The notes beneath the pieces were generated by a model. It saw only the letters and a program-made list of their open reading frames with translations, did not search any database and was not told where the DNA came from. The translations under genes and the position numbers were made by a program. A stretch of 64,000 nt of DNA from SZUA-547 sp963669265. GTDB taxonomy: Bacteria > Pseudomonadota > Alphaproteobacteria > Rhodobacterales > Rhodobacteraceae. Location of the stretch: positions 372,001 to 436,000 of the forward strand of contig OY769916.1 of NCBI GenBank assembly GCA_963669265.1, written 5' to 3'. Shown here piece by piece: positions 38,346 through 47,416 of this stretch (within the stretch, counting starts at the first letter, position 1; each line of letters starts with the position of its first letter).

Positions 38346-38378
38346 GATCACATCCCGCGCCCGCCCTCCTGCCTGCAA

Positions 38379-38807
38379 TGCGCCCGGCTGATTGAACCGC
38401 CAAACGGCGCGCGGGTGACCGTGGCGGGCCTTGTGATCGTTCGCCAGCGCCCCGGCTCCGCCAAGGGCGTGATTTTCGTGACGCTGGAGGATGAGACCGG
38501 CATCGCCAATATCGTCATCTGGGCGAAGACCTATGAGCGGTTCCGGCGTCAGGTGATCGCCGCGCGTCTGATGCGGGTGACGGGGCGCATCCAGCGCGAA
38601 GGTCAGGTGATCCACGTGGTCGCCGACCTTGTTGAGGATATCTCGCCTCTTCTCGATGAACTCACGCGCTCAGACCGCAAACTAAACGGCGCCGAGGCCC
38701 ATGCGGACGAAGTTCGCCGTCCGGTATCCGACAACCGTGCTCCGGGATCGGGACACAAGCCGCGCGCAAACCACCCCCGAGAACAGGCGAAACGGCTCTT
38801 CAACTAG
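38379..38807 (+). pseudogene. dnaE2: displaced 3' end of dnaE2 (OB-fold domain)
   Basis: A 142-codon fragment in the same reading phase as dnaE2. It opens CARLIEPPNGARVTVAGLVI and goes on with VRQRPGSAKGVIFVTLEDE, then GRIQREGQVIHVVADLVEDI: this is the C-terminal OB-fold of DnaE2. The frame extends upstream to 38292 only through insertion sequence and begins with TTG, without a ribosome site, so independent translation is unlikely. Its stop overlaps the convergent peptidase gene by 4 bases. Confidence 0.85.
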
Positions 38808-39481
38808 CGTCCGGCGCCGGAGCGTTGCGCACGCCGCGCCTCCTCGCTATCGACAAAGATCAGCGCCCCCTCTGCATCAAGCGCGTAAACTGGGTCCAAG
38901 GGCATCTCCTCGATCGGCGTCACGTCATCGGTGATCGAGCGTAAGACATAGTGCCGGGTCACATGGACCGAGGGTTCCGTATCGACAACCAAAACCGCAT
39001 GCGGATCCCGTCGGCCGTTCTCCGTCAAATATCCCACGAGAAGATGCATGCGTTCCGGGGGCCAGCCGAGCTCGGCCAGCGTAGCCGCCTTGACCAGGGC
39101 GATATCCTCACAATCCCCGCCTTCCTCCAACGCTTGAACGGGATCCGCCCAATAATCGTCGACATGATAATGCTCGTAATCGTCCACATAGGCGACGTCA
39201 CCGTTGATCACGGCGTTCAGAATTTCGATCTGCCGAAGAGACAAATCGCCATCGCGTGGAAAAGACGAGAACTGCAACCGCCAGCGCGCAAGACGGGGAT
39301 CGTCGCCATGGCGCAGCGACTCAATATGCGCCAATCGACGCTCATCCCAGGCGCTCAGCTTTTGGGTAAGCTCCTGAAAATGAAAATGAATAACGGGCCA
39401 GCGCTCGAATGCGGCGGCTGGCCATGACACGGCCAGAAAGAGCAGAAGATACCCAAATCCGCGCATGCCCACCAACTTCAT
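38804..39481 (-). CDS. transglutaminase-like cysteine peptidase (BTLCP/LapG family)
   Basis: A 225-residue exported protein with an N-terminal signal peptide ending near AAA|FERW. The catalytic Cys is in EEGGDCEDIALVKAATLAEL, the His in DPHAVLVVD, and an Asp follows. This is the bacterial transglutaminase-like cysteine proteinase family, whose member LapG cleaves surface adhesins in the periplasm under c-di-GMP control. No LapD or adhesin gene is in view, so a LapG role is inferred from family only. Confidence 0.85.
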   Translation of the reverse strand: MKLVGMRGFGYLLLFLAVSWPAAAFERWPVIHFHFQELTQKLSAWDERRLAHIESLRHGDDPRLARWRLQFSSFPRDGDLSLRQIEILNAVINGDVAYVDDYEHYHVDDYWADPVQALEEGGDCEDIALVKAATLAELGWPPERMHLLVGYLTENGRRDPHAVLVVDTEPSVHVTRHYVLRSITDDVTPIEEMPLDPVYALDAEGALIFVDSEEARRAQRSGAGR

Positions 39482-39532
39482 GAAAACCGGCCTAGCGTAA
39501 CTCGAACGCGAGTGCGATCAAGTCCGCATCCC

Positions 39533-39571
39533 AAAAAATGTGAAGGGCGGCGCCCCCGCTCCGCCCTTCAC
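39533..39571 (-). terminator. Rho-independent terminator
   Basis: Read leftward: an 11-bp stem, GTGAAGGGCGG with CCGCCCTTCAC (39540-39550 and 39561-39571), then CATTTTTTGGG. It ends the leftward small exported-protein gene. Confidence 0.8.
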
Positions 39572-39634
39572 GCCGCCCCGTAGGCGGCTAACCCGACGCT
39601 GACCCAACAGCAGCAGTCGAGTTATCTAAAGACG

Positions 39635-40126
39635 TCAATTCGTGACGTCGAAAGTAGCTCTTGTCACACCAAGAGTATCTCGCACATTGGCCAGACCCTG
39701 CCTGACCCAAACTGGGACAGATACAGCAACGCCAAACGCGCTGGCGTTTTCGGGGGCGTCACACGGAAAAAACACGCTCAGATCATTAACCACGCGGACA
39801 GACTGCTTCTGCCTGTCAAAACTATTCTGGCCCTGCACGCCTTCGACGCTGTCGCCGCGCCGCACCGCTTTCGCCTTGATGTGGGTCGACTTCTCAGCAC
39901 CGCATCCCAACTGGATATCCGCTGAATCCCGGATCAGAACACGATCCGTATCGCCATAAAGATAAAAAACCCGCGCTTTGTACTTGTCGTTGCGGCAGGA
40001 CGAGCCTTCACAGAACGACGCGACTTCTACGCCATCCGCAGGATCGAGACGCCAAAAATCAAACACTTGAACGCTGGCGATAAAGCCAAAAAGCAAAACC
40101 CACGCACAAATTATAAATTTAGCCAT
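39635..40126 (-). CDS. hypothetical exported protein
   Basis: A 163-residue protein with an N-terminal hydrophobic segment (FIICAWVLLFGFIASVQVF) that is a signal peptide or membrane anchor, followed by a beta-rich domain with four or more cysteines (ASFCEGSSC, QLGCGAEKS, FFPCDAPE) that could form disulfides outside the cytoplasm. I do not recognise a family. Base composition is somewhat more AT-rich than its neighbours. A terminator follows, so it is a single-gene unit. Confidence 0.6.
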   Translation of the reverse strand: MAKFIICAWVLLFGFIASVQVFDFWRLDPADGVEVASFCEGSSCRNDKYKARVFYLYGDTDRVLIRDSADIQLGCGAEKSTHIKAKAVRRGDSVEGVQGQNSFDRQKQSVRVVNDLSVFFPCDAPENASAFGVAVSVPVWVRQGLANVRDTLGVTRATFDVTN

Positions 40127-40207
40127 GGTGGGGCTCCATGAATCGGGTTTCAGTGGTTAAGAATTTGCCAAATTTTAGCCGAATTAGGCAATAAACCCGA
40201 CCAAACC

Positions 40208-40225
40208 TATGCATGCTGATGCATA
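40208..40225. promoter_or_regulatory. inverted repeat upstream of the exported-protein gene
   Basis: TATGCAT-GCTG-ATGCATA, perfect 7-bp arms with a 4-base centre, about 80 bp before the leftward start at 40126. Candidate operator. Confidence 0.35.
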
Positions 40226-40296
40226 ACTTCTAAGAACATGGTCGAAGTTACCGCCCTAACCATCCGAAATATCGAAAACTTGTCGAAACAGATAAT

Positions 40297-40319
40297 CCCG
40301 GCGAAACGATATCGCCGGG
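40297..40319 (-). terminator. hairpin downstream of the Do-type protease gene
   Basis: CCCGGCGA (40297-40304) pairs with TCGCCGGG (40312-40319), 38 bases past the leftward stop. There is no good U-run; probable but weak terminator. Confidence 0.45.
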
Positions 40320-40356
40320 GCCTGAAATGTGGCTCTCCGTTTGAGTAGGAGGGCGA

Positions 40357-41835
40357 TCAGCCGTCGAACGGTACGCCGACAAACCTCAGATCGCCGCCTG
40401 AGCTGAGAAGCAGGATCACCGGCTTGGACCCCCCTTCTTCGCGCGCGCCCGCCTCACGCGCCGCTTCGATTTTCTCCAGCGCTGCGGCCGGACTCTCAAC
40501 GCGTTCCTGGGCGACCTCAACCAGAACGTCGCCCGGACGAACGCCTTTCTCCGCGGCAGGACTGCCGCCTTCCACCTCGGCGATCAGCACGCCTTCGATA
40601 TCATTGCCGATATCCAGACGCGCACGGTCAGCGTCGGTCAGGGGCGCCAGCGTCATTCCAAGCGCCTGAACCTGGTCGTCGTCTTCGCCGGACGTGGTCA
40701 CACTGGCGGTTCGGGTCTCACCCTCTTCCAGCAAGCCGACCTCAACCAAAACCGTCTGCGTCTGACCTTCGCGCCAGACGACGACGCGAACGGATTGACC
40801 AACTGGAGTCTCGGCGACGATCCGCGGAAGGTCGCGCATCTCAGCGACCTCCTTACCATCGAAACGCAGCACGACATCGCCCGTTTCGATTCCGGCGGCG
40901 GCTGCGGGACCTCCCTCGCTGACGCCGGCGACCAGCGCGCCAGAGGGTTTCTCCAGCCCCAGCCCGTCGGCGAGTTCGGGCGTAACCGTCTGAATTCGCA
41001 CGCCCAGCCACCCACGCCGGGTCTCGCCGAACTCACGCAACTGGGCGACGACATTCTTCGCCAAAACAGAGGGAACCGAGAACCCGATGCCGATGGAGCC
41101 GCCGCTGGGCGAAATGATCGCGGTGTTCACGCCGATCACCTCGCCATCCATGTTGAAGAGCGGCCCGCCCGAGTTGCCGCGGTTGATGGCCGCGTCAGTC
41201 TGGATGAAATCGTCATATGGCCCGGCGTTGATATCGCGATTGCGCGCCGAGATAATGCCGGCGGAGACGGATCCGCCGAGACCGAACGGATTGCCGATCG
41301 CCAGCACCCAGTCGCCCACGCGGCTGGCGTCGCTGTCGCCGAACGATACAAACGTCAGCGCCTTTTCGGTTTCGACCTTCAACAGTGCTATGTCGGTCTT
41401 GGGATCACGGCCGATCAACGTCGCATCAAGCGAGGTGCCGTCAGGAAAATTCGCGGTAATCTCGTCAGCTTCTTCAATGACATGATTATTGGTGACCACA
41501 TAGCCGTCGGCCGAAATCACAAATCCCGATCCCAACGACTGCACTGAGCGCGGCCCCCGTTGTTGCGGAAGCTGGTCGAAGAAGTCCTTGAACAGATCCT
41601 CAAACGGGCCGCCCGGCGGGATCTCGGGCCGTCCGTCCGGCGCTTCGACCCGCTGCGCAGTAGAGATATTGACGACGGCGGGGCTCAGCTTTTCCGAAAG
41701 ATCGGCGAAGGTCGCCGGCGCGCCAGACGAAAACGCAGGCTCTACGGCCAGTGGCGCAAGAACAATGCCTGCGGCCAGAGCGAATGCCGTCAACGTGGTG
41801 GATCGGTTACGAACGGATTGTGCAAATCGAAGCAC
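40357..41835 (-). CDS. Do/DegP-family periplasmic serine endoprotease
   Basis: A 492-residue protein with a signal peptide (cleavage near AFS|SG), a trypsin-like protease domain with the triad in VVTNNHVIEEA (His), KTDIALLKV (Asp) and RGNSGGPLF (Ser), and two PDZ domains (GWLGVRIQTVTPELADGLGL; EGVLIAEVEGGSPAAEKGV). It degrades or refolds damaged envelope proteins. It follows the hflK-hflC-DUF2065 genes on the same strand, an arrangement common in proteobacteria and consistent with membrane protein quality control. Confidence 0.93.
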   Translation of the reverse strand: MLRFAQSVRNRSTTLTAFALAAGIVLAPLAVEPAFSSGAPATFADLSEKLSPAVVNISTAQRVEAPDGRPEIPPGGPFEDLFKDFFDQLPQQRGPRSVQSLGSGFVISADGYVVTNNHVIEEADEITANFPDGTSLDATLIGRDPKTDIALLKVETEKALTFVSFGDSDASRVGDWVLAIGNPFGLGGSVSAGIISARNRDINAGPYDDFIQTDAAINRGNSGGPLFNMDGEVIGVNTAIISPSGGSIGIGFSVPSVLAKNVVAQLREFGETRRGWLGVRIQTVTPELADGLGLEKPSGALVAGVSEGGPAAAAGIETGDVVLRFDGKEVAEMRDLPRIVAETPVGQSVRVVVWREGQTQTVLVEVGLLEEGETRTASVTTSGEDDDQVQALGMTLAPLTDADRARLDIGNDIEGVLIAEVEGGSPAAEKGVRPGDVLVEVAQERVESPAAALEKIEAAREAGAREEGGSKPVILLLSSGGDLRFVGVPFDG

Positions 41836-42016
41836 CGGACTCTCCTTCTGTAATCACGCGATCAGTCGACTATGGTCCAACGTATCCAGAACGGCCATGT
41901 TGCGCCGTTCCGTAGCGTTGCGCCAAACATAGCAGCCAAAATTGAGGCGAAACACGCCGGAAATATGACCAACCCCCTTGCGGCTCGCGAGCCTGTGAGC
42001 GACCGCTCACGAAACG

Positions 42017-42202
42017 TCATCGCCGCACGACCCAGAGGATTACGAACCCGGAGATAGCGACGACAATCCCCACCCGGCGCACCAACTCCGGATCGGCGCG
42101 CGATACTTCGGCCGCCGCACGCCGCATAAAGTCGGGAAAGGCCGCATAGGCGGCGCCTTCCAAGAGTAACAGAACGCCGATCGCGGCAATCAAGTCGGTC
42201 AA
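42017..42202 (-). CDS. DUF2065 small membrane protein
   Basis: A 61-residue protein with two transmembrane helices, AAIGVLLLLEGAAYAAFP and VGIVVAISGFVILWVV, and a basic end RR. This size, the PDFMRRAAAEV connection and the position just after hflC identify the DUF2065 family. The function is unknown; the conserved neighbourhood suggests a link to the HflKC complex. It starts 34 bases after hflC. Confidence 0.85.
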   Translation of the reverse strand: MTDLIAAIGVLLLLEGAAYAAFPDFMRRAAAEVSRADPELVRRVGIVVAISGFVILWVVRR

Positions 42203-42236
42203 GCTCCAACCCTCCCCGCGCGACCGGCGCTCGCAA

Positions 42237-43109
42237 TTACTGCTGTGTTCCGTCCCGAGCCTTCAAGTACTCAAAAAACTCGGAATCGGGCGAGATCACG
42301 AAGCTCGACTTCTCCCCCGGCAACGCCGTCAGATAGGCCTGCATCGACCGGTAGAATTCAAAGAACTCCGGATCGGCGCCGAACGCTTTCGCAAATGTCG
42401 CGTTGCGCTTGGCGTCCGCTTCACCGCGGATGATATCAGACTCGCGCTTCGCTTCTGAGACCAGCTCAACCGCTTGCCGGTCGGCCGAGGCTTTGACCCT
42501 TTGCGCCGCCTCTCGACCGCGCGCGCGTTCGTCTGCCGCTTCCCGTTCACGTTCGGCCTGCATACGATCATAGGTCGCCTGCAGGTTCTGCTGCGGCAGG
42601 TCGGCCCGTCGGATACGCACATCAACGATATCAACGCCGAGCGCCAAGGCGTCAGCCCGGGCCGTATCGCGAATCTGCAACATCAACACGACGCGATCCG
42701 CCGAGAGAACCGCATCCGAAATAACCGAACCCAGAACCTCACGCAGCGAGGCGTTGAGAATCGATTGAAGCCGGGATAGCGCCGCGACTTCGGTCTGCAC
42801 CGACTGCCGGAATTTCACGGGATCGGTAATCCGCCACCGGGCGAACGCGTCAACCACCAGACGACGATCGTCGGCTGGCGTGACTTCCAACTCCAGCGTT
42901 TCCAGAGACAGGATGCGGCGTTCAAAATACTCGACCGTATTGAAGGGCGGCGGCAGCTTGAACTTCAGACCCGGCTCGGCCTCGACCCGATCGACGCGAC
43001 CGAAGGCGAGGACCAGCGCCTGCTGACGCTCATCGACGATGAAGACGCTGGACAATGCCGCGACGACGAGAATGGCCAGCGCGGCCAGAATGATTGGAGC
43101 GCGCTTCAT
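42237..43109 (-). CDS. hflC: HflC, SPFH/prohibitin-family membrane protein
   Basis: A 290-residue protein with one N-terminal membrane anchor and an SPFH domain (VFIVDERQQALVLAFGRVDR, EPGLKFKLPPPFNTVEYFER), then a long charged coiled-coil (MQAEREREAADERARGREAA) and the C-terminal FYRSMQAYLTAL. With HflK it forms a large periplasmic cage around the membrane protease FtsH. Its start overlaps the hflK stop by 4 bases, so the two are translationally coupled. Confidence 0.95.
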   Translation of the reverse strand: MKRAPIILAALAILVVAALSSVFIVDERQQALVLAFGRVDRVEAEPGLKFKLPPPFNTVEYFERRILSLETLELEVTPADDRRLVVDAFARWRITDPVKFRQSVQTEVAALSRLQSILNASLREVLGSVISDAVLSADRVVLMLQIRDTARADALALGVDIVDVRIRRADLPQQNLQATYDRMQAEREREAADERARGREAAQRVKASADRQAVELVSEAKRESDIIRGEADAKRNATFAKAFGADPEFFEFYRSMQAYLTALPGEKSSFVISPDSEFFEYLKARDGTQQ

Positions 43110-44281
43110 TGATCCGTCTCCCCGCTGCGACGCAGCTCATTAAGCGGCAGATAGGGCACGACGCCCGAACCGCTTGATCCGCCAGTGCTCTCATCGATGA
43201 TGATCTTATCGGTGTTGCCGAGCACCTCTTCGAGGGTCTCAAGATAGATCCGCTTCCGCGTCACATCGGGCGCTTGCGAGTACTCCTCAAGGATCGAGGT
43301 GAAACGCGCCGCCTCACCTTCGGCCTCGTTGACCACACGGGCGCGATAACCTTCCGCCTGTTGCAGCATTTGCGCGGCCTCACCACGGGCGCGGGCCAGC
43401 GTCTGGTTCGCGTAGGCCTCCGCCCGGCTTTCCTCCGTCACACGGTCCTGCGCGGCGGCCTGCACGTCGCGGAACGCGTCGATCACCTGGTTCGGGGGAT
43501 CGGCGCGGTCGAAGTTGACGCGCTCGATGAAGATGCCGCTCTCATAACTGTCCAGAGTCAACTGGATCAGATCCCGCACATCCTGACTGACGATGGCGCG
43601 ATCACGGTTCAGGATCGGGCTGAGTTCAGACCGGCCGATCACCTCGCGCATCGCCGACTCAGACACCGCCTGAATGGTCGCCGAGTGATCGGAGAGGTTG
43701 AACAGGAACTTGGCCGGGTCAGCGATCTTCCAGACGACCTGGAAATCGATATCCACGATATTCTCATCGCCGGTCAGCATCAGTCCACGATCAGACGAGC
43801 GTGTCGACGTGGTGTTGGAGCCGATATCGATGATGTTCTCTCGCGTAACCGGCAGAACCTCGATGGTCTGGATCGGCCAGATCGCCACCGCCAGACCCGG
43901 AGGAGCCGTCTTTTCATAGCGGCCGAGCGTCAGGACGACGCCCGCCTCATCCGGCTGAATGCGATAAAGCGAAAGGCCCGCCCAACCGACGAATACCGCC
44001 GCGATGGCCAACAGAATTCCGGCGCGCGAGACACCTCCTCCGCCGCCGCCAGAGCGACCGCGGACACCGCCGCCTCCACCGCCGCCGAAGACGCCTTTCA
44101 GACGTTCCTGACCTTTTTTGAGCAACTCATCGATGTCGGGCGGTTTCTGTCCGCCGCCGCCGCCTCCGCCGCCCGAGGGGCCGCCGCCCCAGGGACCGCG
44201 ATCACCGCCATTGTTGCCGCCGCCGTTCTTGCCTCCACCGTCGCCGCCCCAGGGGCCGCCGGGTTTATTGCTCCAAGGCAT
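43106..44281 (-). CDS. hflK: HflK, SPFH/prohibitin-family membrane protein
   Basis: A 391-residue partner of HflC. The first 90 or so residues are glycine-rich (PWGGGPSGGGGGGGGQKPPD) and face the cytoplasm; a single membrane helix follows, then the SPFH domain (DEAGVVLTLGRYEKTAPPG, DFQVVWKIADPAKFLFNL) and an Ala/Glu-rich helix region (YANQTLARARGEAAQML). The low-complexity start is normal for HflK. It heads the hflK-hflC-DUF2065 set and lies after gor with about 170 bp between. Confidence 0.95.
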   Translation of the reverse strand: MPWSNKPGGPWGGDGGGKNGGGNNGGDRGPWGGGPSGGGGGGGGQKPPDIDELLKKGQERLKGVFGGGGGGGVRGRSGGGGGGVSRAGILLAIAAVFVGWAGLSLYRIQPDEAGVVLTLGRYEKTAPPGLAVAIWPIQTIEVLPVTRENIIDIGSNTTSTRSSDRGLMLTGDENIVDIDFQVVWKIADPAKFLFNLSDHSATIQAVSESAMREVIGRSELSPILNRDRAIVSQDVRDLIQLTLDSYESGIFIERVNFDRADPPNQVIDAFRDVQAAAQDRVTEESRAEAYANQTLARARGEAAQMLQQAEGYRARVVNEAEGEAARFTSILEEYSQAPDVTRKRIYLETLEEVLGNTDKIIIDESTGGSSGSGVVPYLPLNELRRSGETDQ

Positions 44282-44449
44282 TCGGTCTCCATCCTTGCTT
44301 TGGCCGTCTCCGGCCTAAAGTTTCCGGCGCTCGGTTTACTCCGACGCGCGGGGCGGCGCAAACCGCTTCTCAGAAATTCTAAGTGGTCCTATGTCGGGGC
44401 GCATCAAGTCCTATCTCGGCGCGTGGCCAGCGTGGAGGATTCAGACAGA

Positions 44450-45805
44450 TCAAGCAACCGGATCCCGCATGGTCACCAGTTCCTCAGCAGCCGTCGGATG
44501 CACGGCGACCGTGCGATCGAAATCCTCCTTCGTCGCGCCCATTTTCACTGCGACGCCAGCTAGTTGAATCATCTCGCCTGAGGCGTGCCCCATAATATGC
44601 ACGCCAAGAACCCGGCGAGAGGCCTTGTCCACCACCAATTTCATCAGCATTTTTTCATCGCGGCCCGACAATGTGTGCATCATCGCCCGAAACGTCGAGC
44701 GATAAATCTCCACGTCATAGCTTTCCCGCGCCGCTTCCTCGCCCAGACCCACCGTGCCGATCTCGGGCTGCGTGAACACGGCGGTCGCGACGTCGGAATG
44801 GTCGGCCTTGGTCGGACGGGAATCAAACACGGTTTCGGCGAACGCGGCGCCTTCGCGGATCGCGACCGGCGTCAGCGCAAGCCGGTCCGTCACGTCGCCC
44901 ACGGCGTAAATCGACGGGACGGAGCTTTGCGACCAGTCATCGACGACGACCGCGCCGCTTTCGCTAAGCTTCACGCCCGCCTGCTCCAGACCGAGATCCG
45001 CCGTGTACGGCTTGCGGCCGGTCGCATACATCACCAGATCGGTTTCCCGGGTGTCGCCATTTGCGAGCGTCAGCGTGTAGCCATTTGAATTCTCTTCGAT
45101 TTTCGCGATGTCCGAATTAAAGAGAAGATCAATTCCCTTGGCCTTCATCTCCGTCGCCAGATGATTGCGGACGTCGCCGTCAAATCCCCGCAGAAACAGA
45201 TCCCGGCGGTAAATTTGCGTAACTTCGGCCCCTAGACCATTGAATATGCATGCAAACTCGCAAGCGATGTAGCCCCCGCCGACCACCGTGACCCGCTTCG
45301 GCAGATCGGGCAGGTGAAAGACTTCATTCGACGTTACCGCGTGTTCGGAACCCGGGAAATCCGGCACGAACGGCGCGCCGCCGGTCGCGATCAGAATATG
45401 CTTGGCCGTGATCTCGCGCCCATCCGCCGCCAATTTCACGGTATGAGGATCCACGACTGTGGCGCGGCAGTGAAACAATTCGACGCCGGCCTTGTCGAGG
45501 TTTCCCTCGTAAACGCCTTCCAGCCGGTGGATTTCCTTGTCCTTGGCGGCGATCAACGTCGACCAGTCGAAACTGCGATCGCCCACGGCCCAACCGAACC
45601 CTTCAGCATCCTCAAACATTTCGGAAAATCCGGATGCGTAGACGAGGAGCTTTTTCGGCACGCAGCCGCGAATGACGCAGGTGCCGCCAAAGCGGTATTC
45701 CTCGGCCAAAGCGACCTTGGCGCCGTAATTCGCAGACATTCGCGCCGCGCGAACGCCGCCCGACCCTCCGCCGATCACAAACAGATCGTAGTCAAACTCC
45801 GCCAT
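44450..45805 (-). CDS. gor: glutathione-disulfide reductase
   Basis: A 451-residue flavoprotein disulfide reductase. The ATG at 45805 follows GGAG; a TTG just upstream is less likely. The FAD site is LFVIGGGSGGVRAARM, the redox pair is GGTCVIRGCVPKK (Cys43, Cys48), the NADPH site is VTVVGGGYIACEFACIFN, and the C-terminal VHPTAAEELVTM has the catalytic His. The VIRGCVPKKLLVYAS form marks glutathione reductase rather than dihydrolipoyl dehydrogenase. It keeps glutathione reduced for the GSTs and redoxins seen elsewhere in the window. Confidence 0.95.
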   Translation of the reverse strand: MAEFDYDLFVIGGGSGGVRAARMSANYGAKVALAEEYRFGGTCVIRGCVPKKLLVYASGFSEMFEDAEGFGWAVGDRSFDWSTLIAAKDKEIHRLEGVYEGNLDKAGVELFHCRATVVDPHTVKLAADGREITAKHILIATGGAPFVPDFPGSEHAVTSNEVFHLPDLPKRVTVVGGGYIACEFACIFNGLGAEVTQIYRRDLFLRGFDGDVRNHLATEMKAKGIDLLFNSDIAKIEENSNGYTLTLANGDTRETDLVMYATGRKPYTADLGLEQAGVKLSESGAVVVDDWSQSSVPSIYAVGDVTDRLALTPVAIREGAAFAETVFDSRPTKADHSDVATAVFTQPEIGTVGLGEEAARESYDVEIYRSTFRAMMHTLSGRDEKMLMKLVVDKASRRVLGVHIMGHASGEMIQLAGVAVKMGATKEDFDRTVAVHPTAAEELVTMRDPVA

Positions 45806-45864
45806 CAAATTGCTCCTGGACGTGATCGTCTCTCGGAAGTTACGTGCGCCGCTTTGTGGCGGAA

Positions 45865-46602
45865 CTAGTCGTCGTCGTCGTCGCCCACATATTCAATGAT
45901 GTCGGAAGTTCCATCCTCTCGGCCGATCACGACCACGTCAGCAACGTTGATGAACAAGCCCGTTTCGATTACGCCGGGGATCTGATTGAGCGCGCCGCCG
46001 AGGTCTTCCGGTTCTCCGATTCGTCCAAGATGGAGATCCAGGATGAAGTTGCCCTCATCGGTCAGATAGGGCTCATCGCCATGCAGCCGCAGCGCCTGTC
46101 TGGAGCCGTCCACGTCAAATTCTTCGAGAGTCTCGGCGATCAGCGCCTGCGTGATCTGCCAGCCAAACGGCACGATCTCCACCGGCAACGGAAAGGCGCC
46201 CAACTCCTTCACCTGTTTCGAGACGTCGGCGACCACGACCATCTGGTCCGACGCGCACGCGACAATCTTTTCCTGCAAAAGCGCGCCGCCTCCGCCCTTT
46301 ATCAGGCGAAGCTCCTCGTCAAATTCATCGGTGCCGTCGATGGTGACGTCCAGCCAACCGGCGTCGTTGAGCGTCGTCAGCTTGATCCCGCAGTGTTCGG
46401 CCAATTCGCCGGTGCGGATCGACGTGGGCACGCCGGTGACTTTCAGGCCGTCGTTCCTGACACGCTCTCCGAGCAACTTCACAAAGAACGCCGCCGTCGA
46501 TCCGGTGCCCAGTCCAAGTTTCATGCCCGATTCAACGAATGTCAGCGCTTCCGCCGCCGCAGCGTATTTGGCGCGGTCTTGAGGCGCGAGATTTCGCGTC
46601 AT
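45865..46602 (-). CDS. rpiA: ribose-5-phosphate isomerase A
   Basis: A 245-residue enzyme interconverting ribose 5-phosphate and ribulose 5-phosphate. Conserved segments are LGLGTGSTAAFFVKLL, TIDGTDEFDEELRLIKGGGGALLQEK (here in two quoted halves: TIDGTDEFDEE and LIKGGGGALLQEK), and a catalytic Glu in GEPEDLGG's preceding strand. The C-terminus is a short acidic tail of five Asp. It lies 59 bases before gor on the same strand. Confidence 0.94.
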   Translation of the reverse strand: MTRNLAPQDRAKYAAAAEALTFVESGMKLGLGTGSTAAFFVKLLGERVRNDGLKVTGVPTSIRTGELAEHCGIKLTTLNDAGWLDVTIDGTDEFDEELRLIKGGGGALLQEKIVACASDQMVVVADVSKQVKELGAFPLPVEIVPFGWQITQALIAETLEEFDVDGSRQALRLHGDEPYLTDEGNFILDLHLGRIGEPEDLGGALNQIPGVIETGLFINVADVVVIGREDGTSDIIEYVGDDDDD

Positions 46603-46726
46603 AGCTGGGTCCTCTTCACGAGTATTTGACGGCCTCGTTGGTCCTACACTGGCCGCCCGATGAGGTCACGAGGGAAATCGGGCGCAACCAGAATGAAATC
46701 CGCCCCAAATTCTATCATTCAGATGA

Positions 46727-47416
46727 TTATTCGAGCGCACTGGCGACGACCGCGCTTAAAAAGCGTTTCTCCACCATAATCACTGCGCCCACCCTGTCGA
46801 ACTCAACTTCGATATCCGCCTGAGAAACGCGATTCGATGCGCCGATCGCCTCGCCCATCGAAAGCGCCAGGCCTTCCAGCGGGTAATCCAGTCCGATGGA
46901 CCGGATCGCCGTCACCGGTCGGAGCGGCGCGATGGAGACGCGTGCGCCGCGTGCGAGAGATGCGCGCCAGCGGCGCGGAGCGAGAAAGACAACGTCCTCC
47001 TCCCCGATCAGCGCCACGCGACTTTCGCGCTGGCGGAGCAGAACATGCAGCGCGGCCAGCGAGTGATCAAAGCGCCGCCCCATAAACCCGACGCCGAGAT
47101 AAAAGGGTGCGCGAGTCGAATAGAGACATTTCTCGAAGTCCGTCGTCTCTTGTTCCGTCACACGCAGAATTTCGGCGCCGGATCGGCGATGCGCGTCCAG
47201 ATCCCCGATAGAGTCCATATCGCCGATCACGGCGGCTGGTCGCTCCCCCCAGGATCGCAGCACGTCGGCGCCGCTATCGGCCGCCACCAAGTTCGGCGCG
47301 AAGGCGCGAGCCGCCAAGAAGTCGGCCAGTTCTGCGCCACCGCCACCCACCAGCGTCACGGGTTCGGAAAAACTGATCTGCTTGTCGCAGGCGGGAGCCA
47401 TCGGATCAGGCGACAT
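46727..47416 (-). CDS. thiamine pyrophosphokinase-like protein
   Basis: A 229-residue protein with thiamine pyrophosphokinase catalytic-domain features: NLVAADSGADVLRSWGERP, the metal-binding IGDMDSIGDL, and TEQETTDFEKCLYST. The C-terminal substrate-binding beta domain is weaker. If active, it makes thiamine diphosphate, used by the pyruvate dehydrogenase E1 in this window. The start at 47416 overlaps the phnM stop by 11 bases; an ATG at 47401 is the alternative. The overlap implies co-translation with phnM. Confidence 0.82.
   Translation of the reverse strand: MSPDPMAPACDKQISFSEPVTLVGGGGAELADFLAARAFAPNLVAADSGADVLRSWGERPAAVIGDMDSIGDLDAHRRSGAEILRVTEQETTDFEKCLYSTRAPFYLGVGFMGRRFDHSLAALHVLLRQRESRVALIGEEDVVFLAPRRWRASLARGARVSIAPLRPVTAIRSIGLDYPLEGLALSMGEAIGASNRVSQADIEVEFDRVGAVIMVEKRFLSAVVASALE

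Larger units (their letters stand above)
37170..38378. other. about 1.2-kb insertion interrupting dnaE2
   Basis: Joining base 37169 to 38379 gives one uninterrupted DnaE2 frame (PVSK-CARLIEPPNGARV), so these roughly 1209 bases look inserted. They carry a leftward lipoprotein gene and, at 38164-38340, a stretch richer in A+T than its surroundings. No transposase, integrase or clear terminal inverted repeats are seen. TG is shared by both junctions, and TGCGCCC occurs at 37174-37180 and 38379-38385. Confidence 0.75.

Noticed and set aside
37174..38385. TGCGCCC at both ends of the dnaE2 insertion as a target-site duplication
   Set aside because: Excision at these repeats leaves the TGA at 37170 and puts the two parts in different phases; only the TG shared at 37170/38379 fits a clean join.
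38346..38615. Upstream extension of the small leftward ORF in the dnaE2 insertion
   Set aside because: This part is the antisense shadow of the displaced OB-fold fragment.
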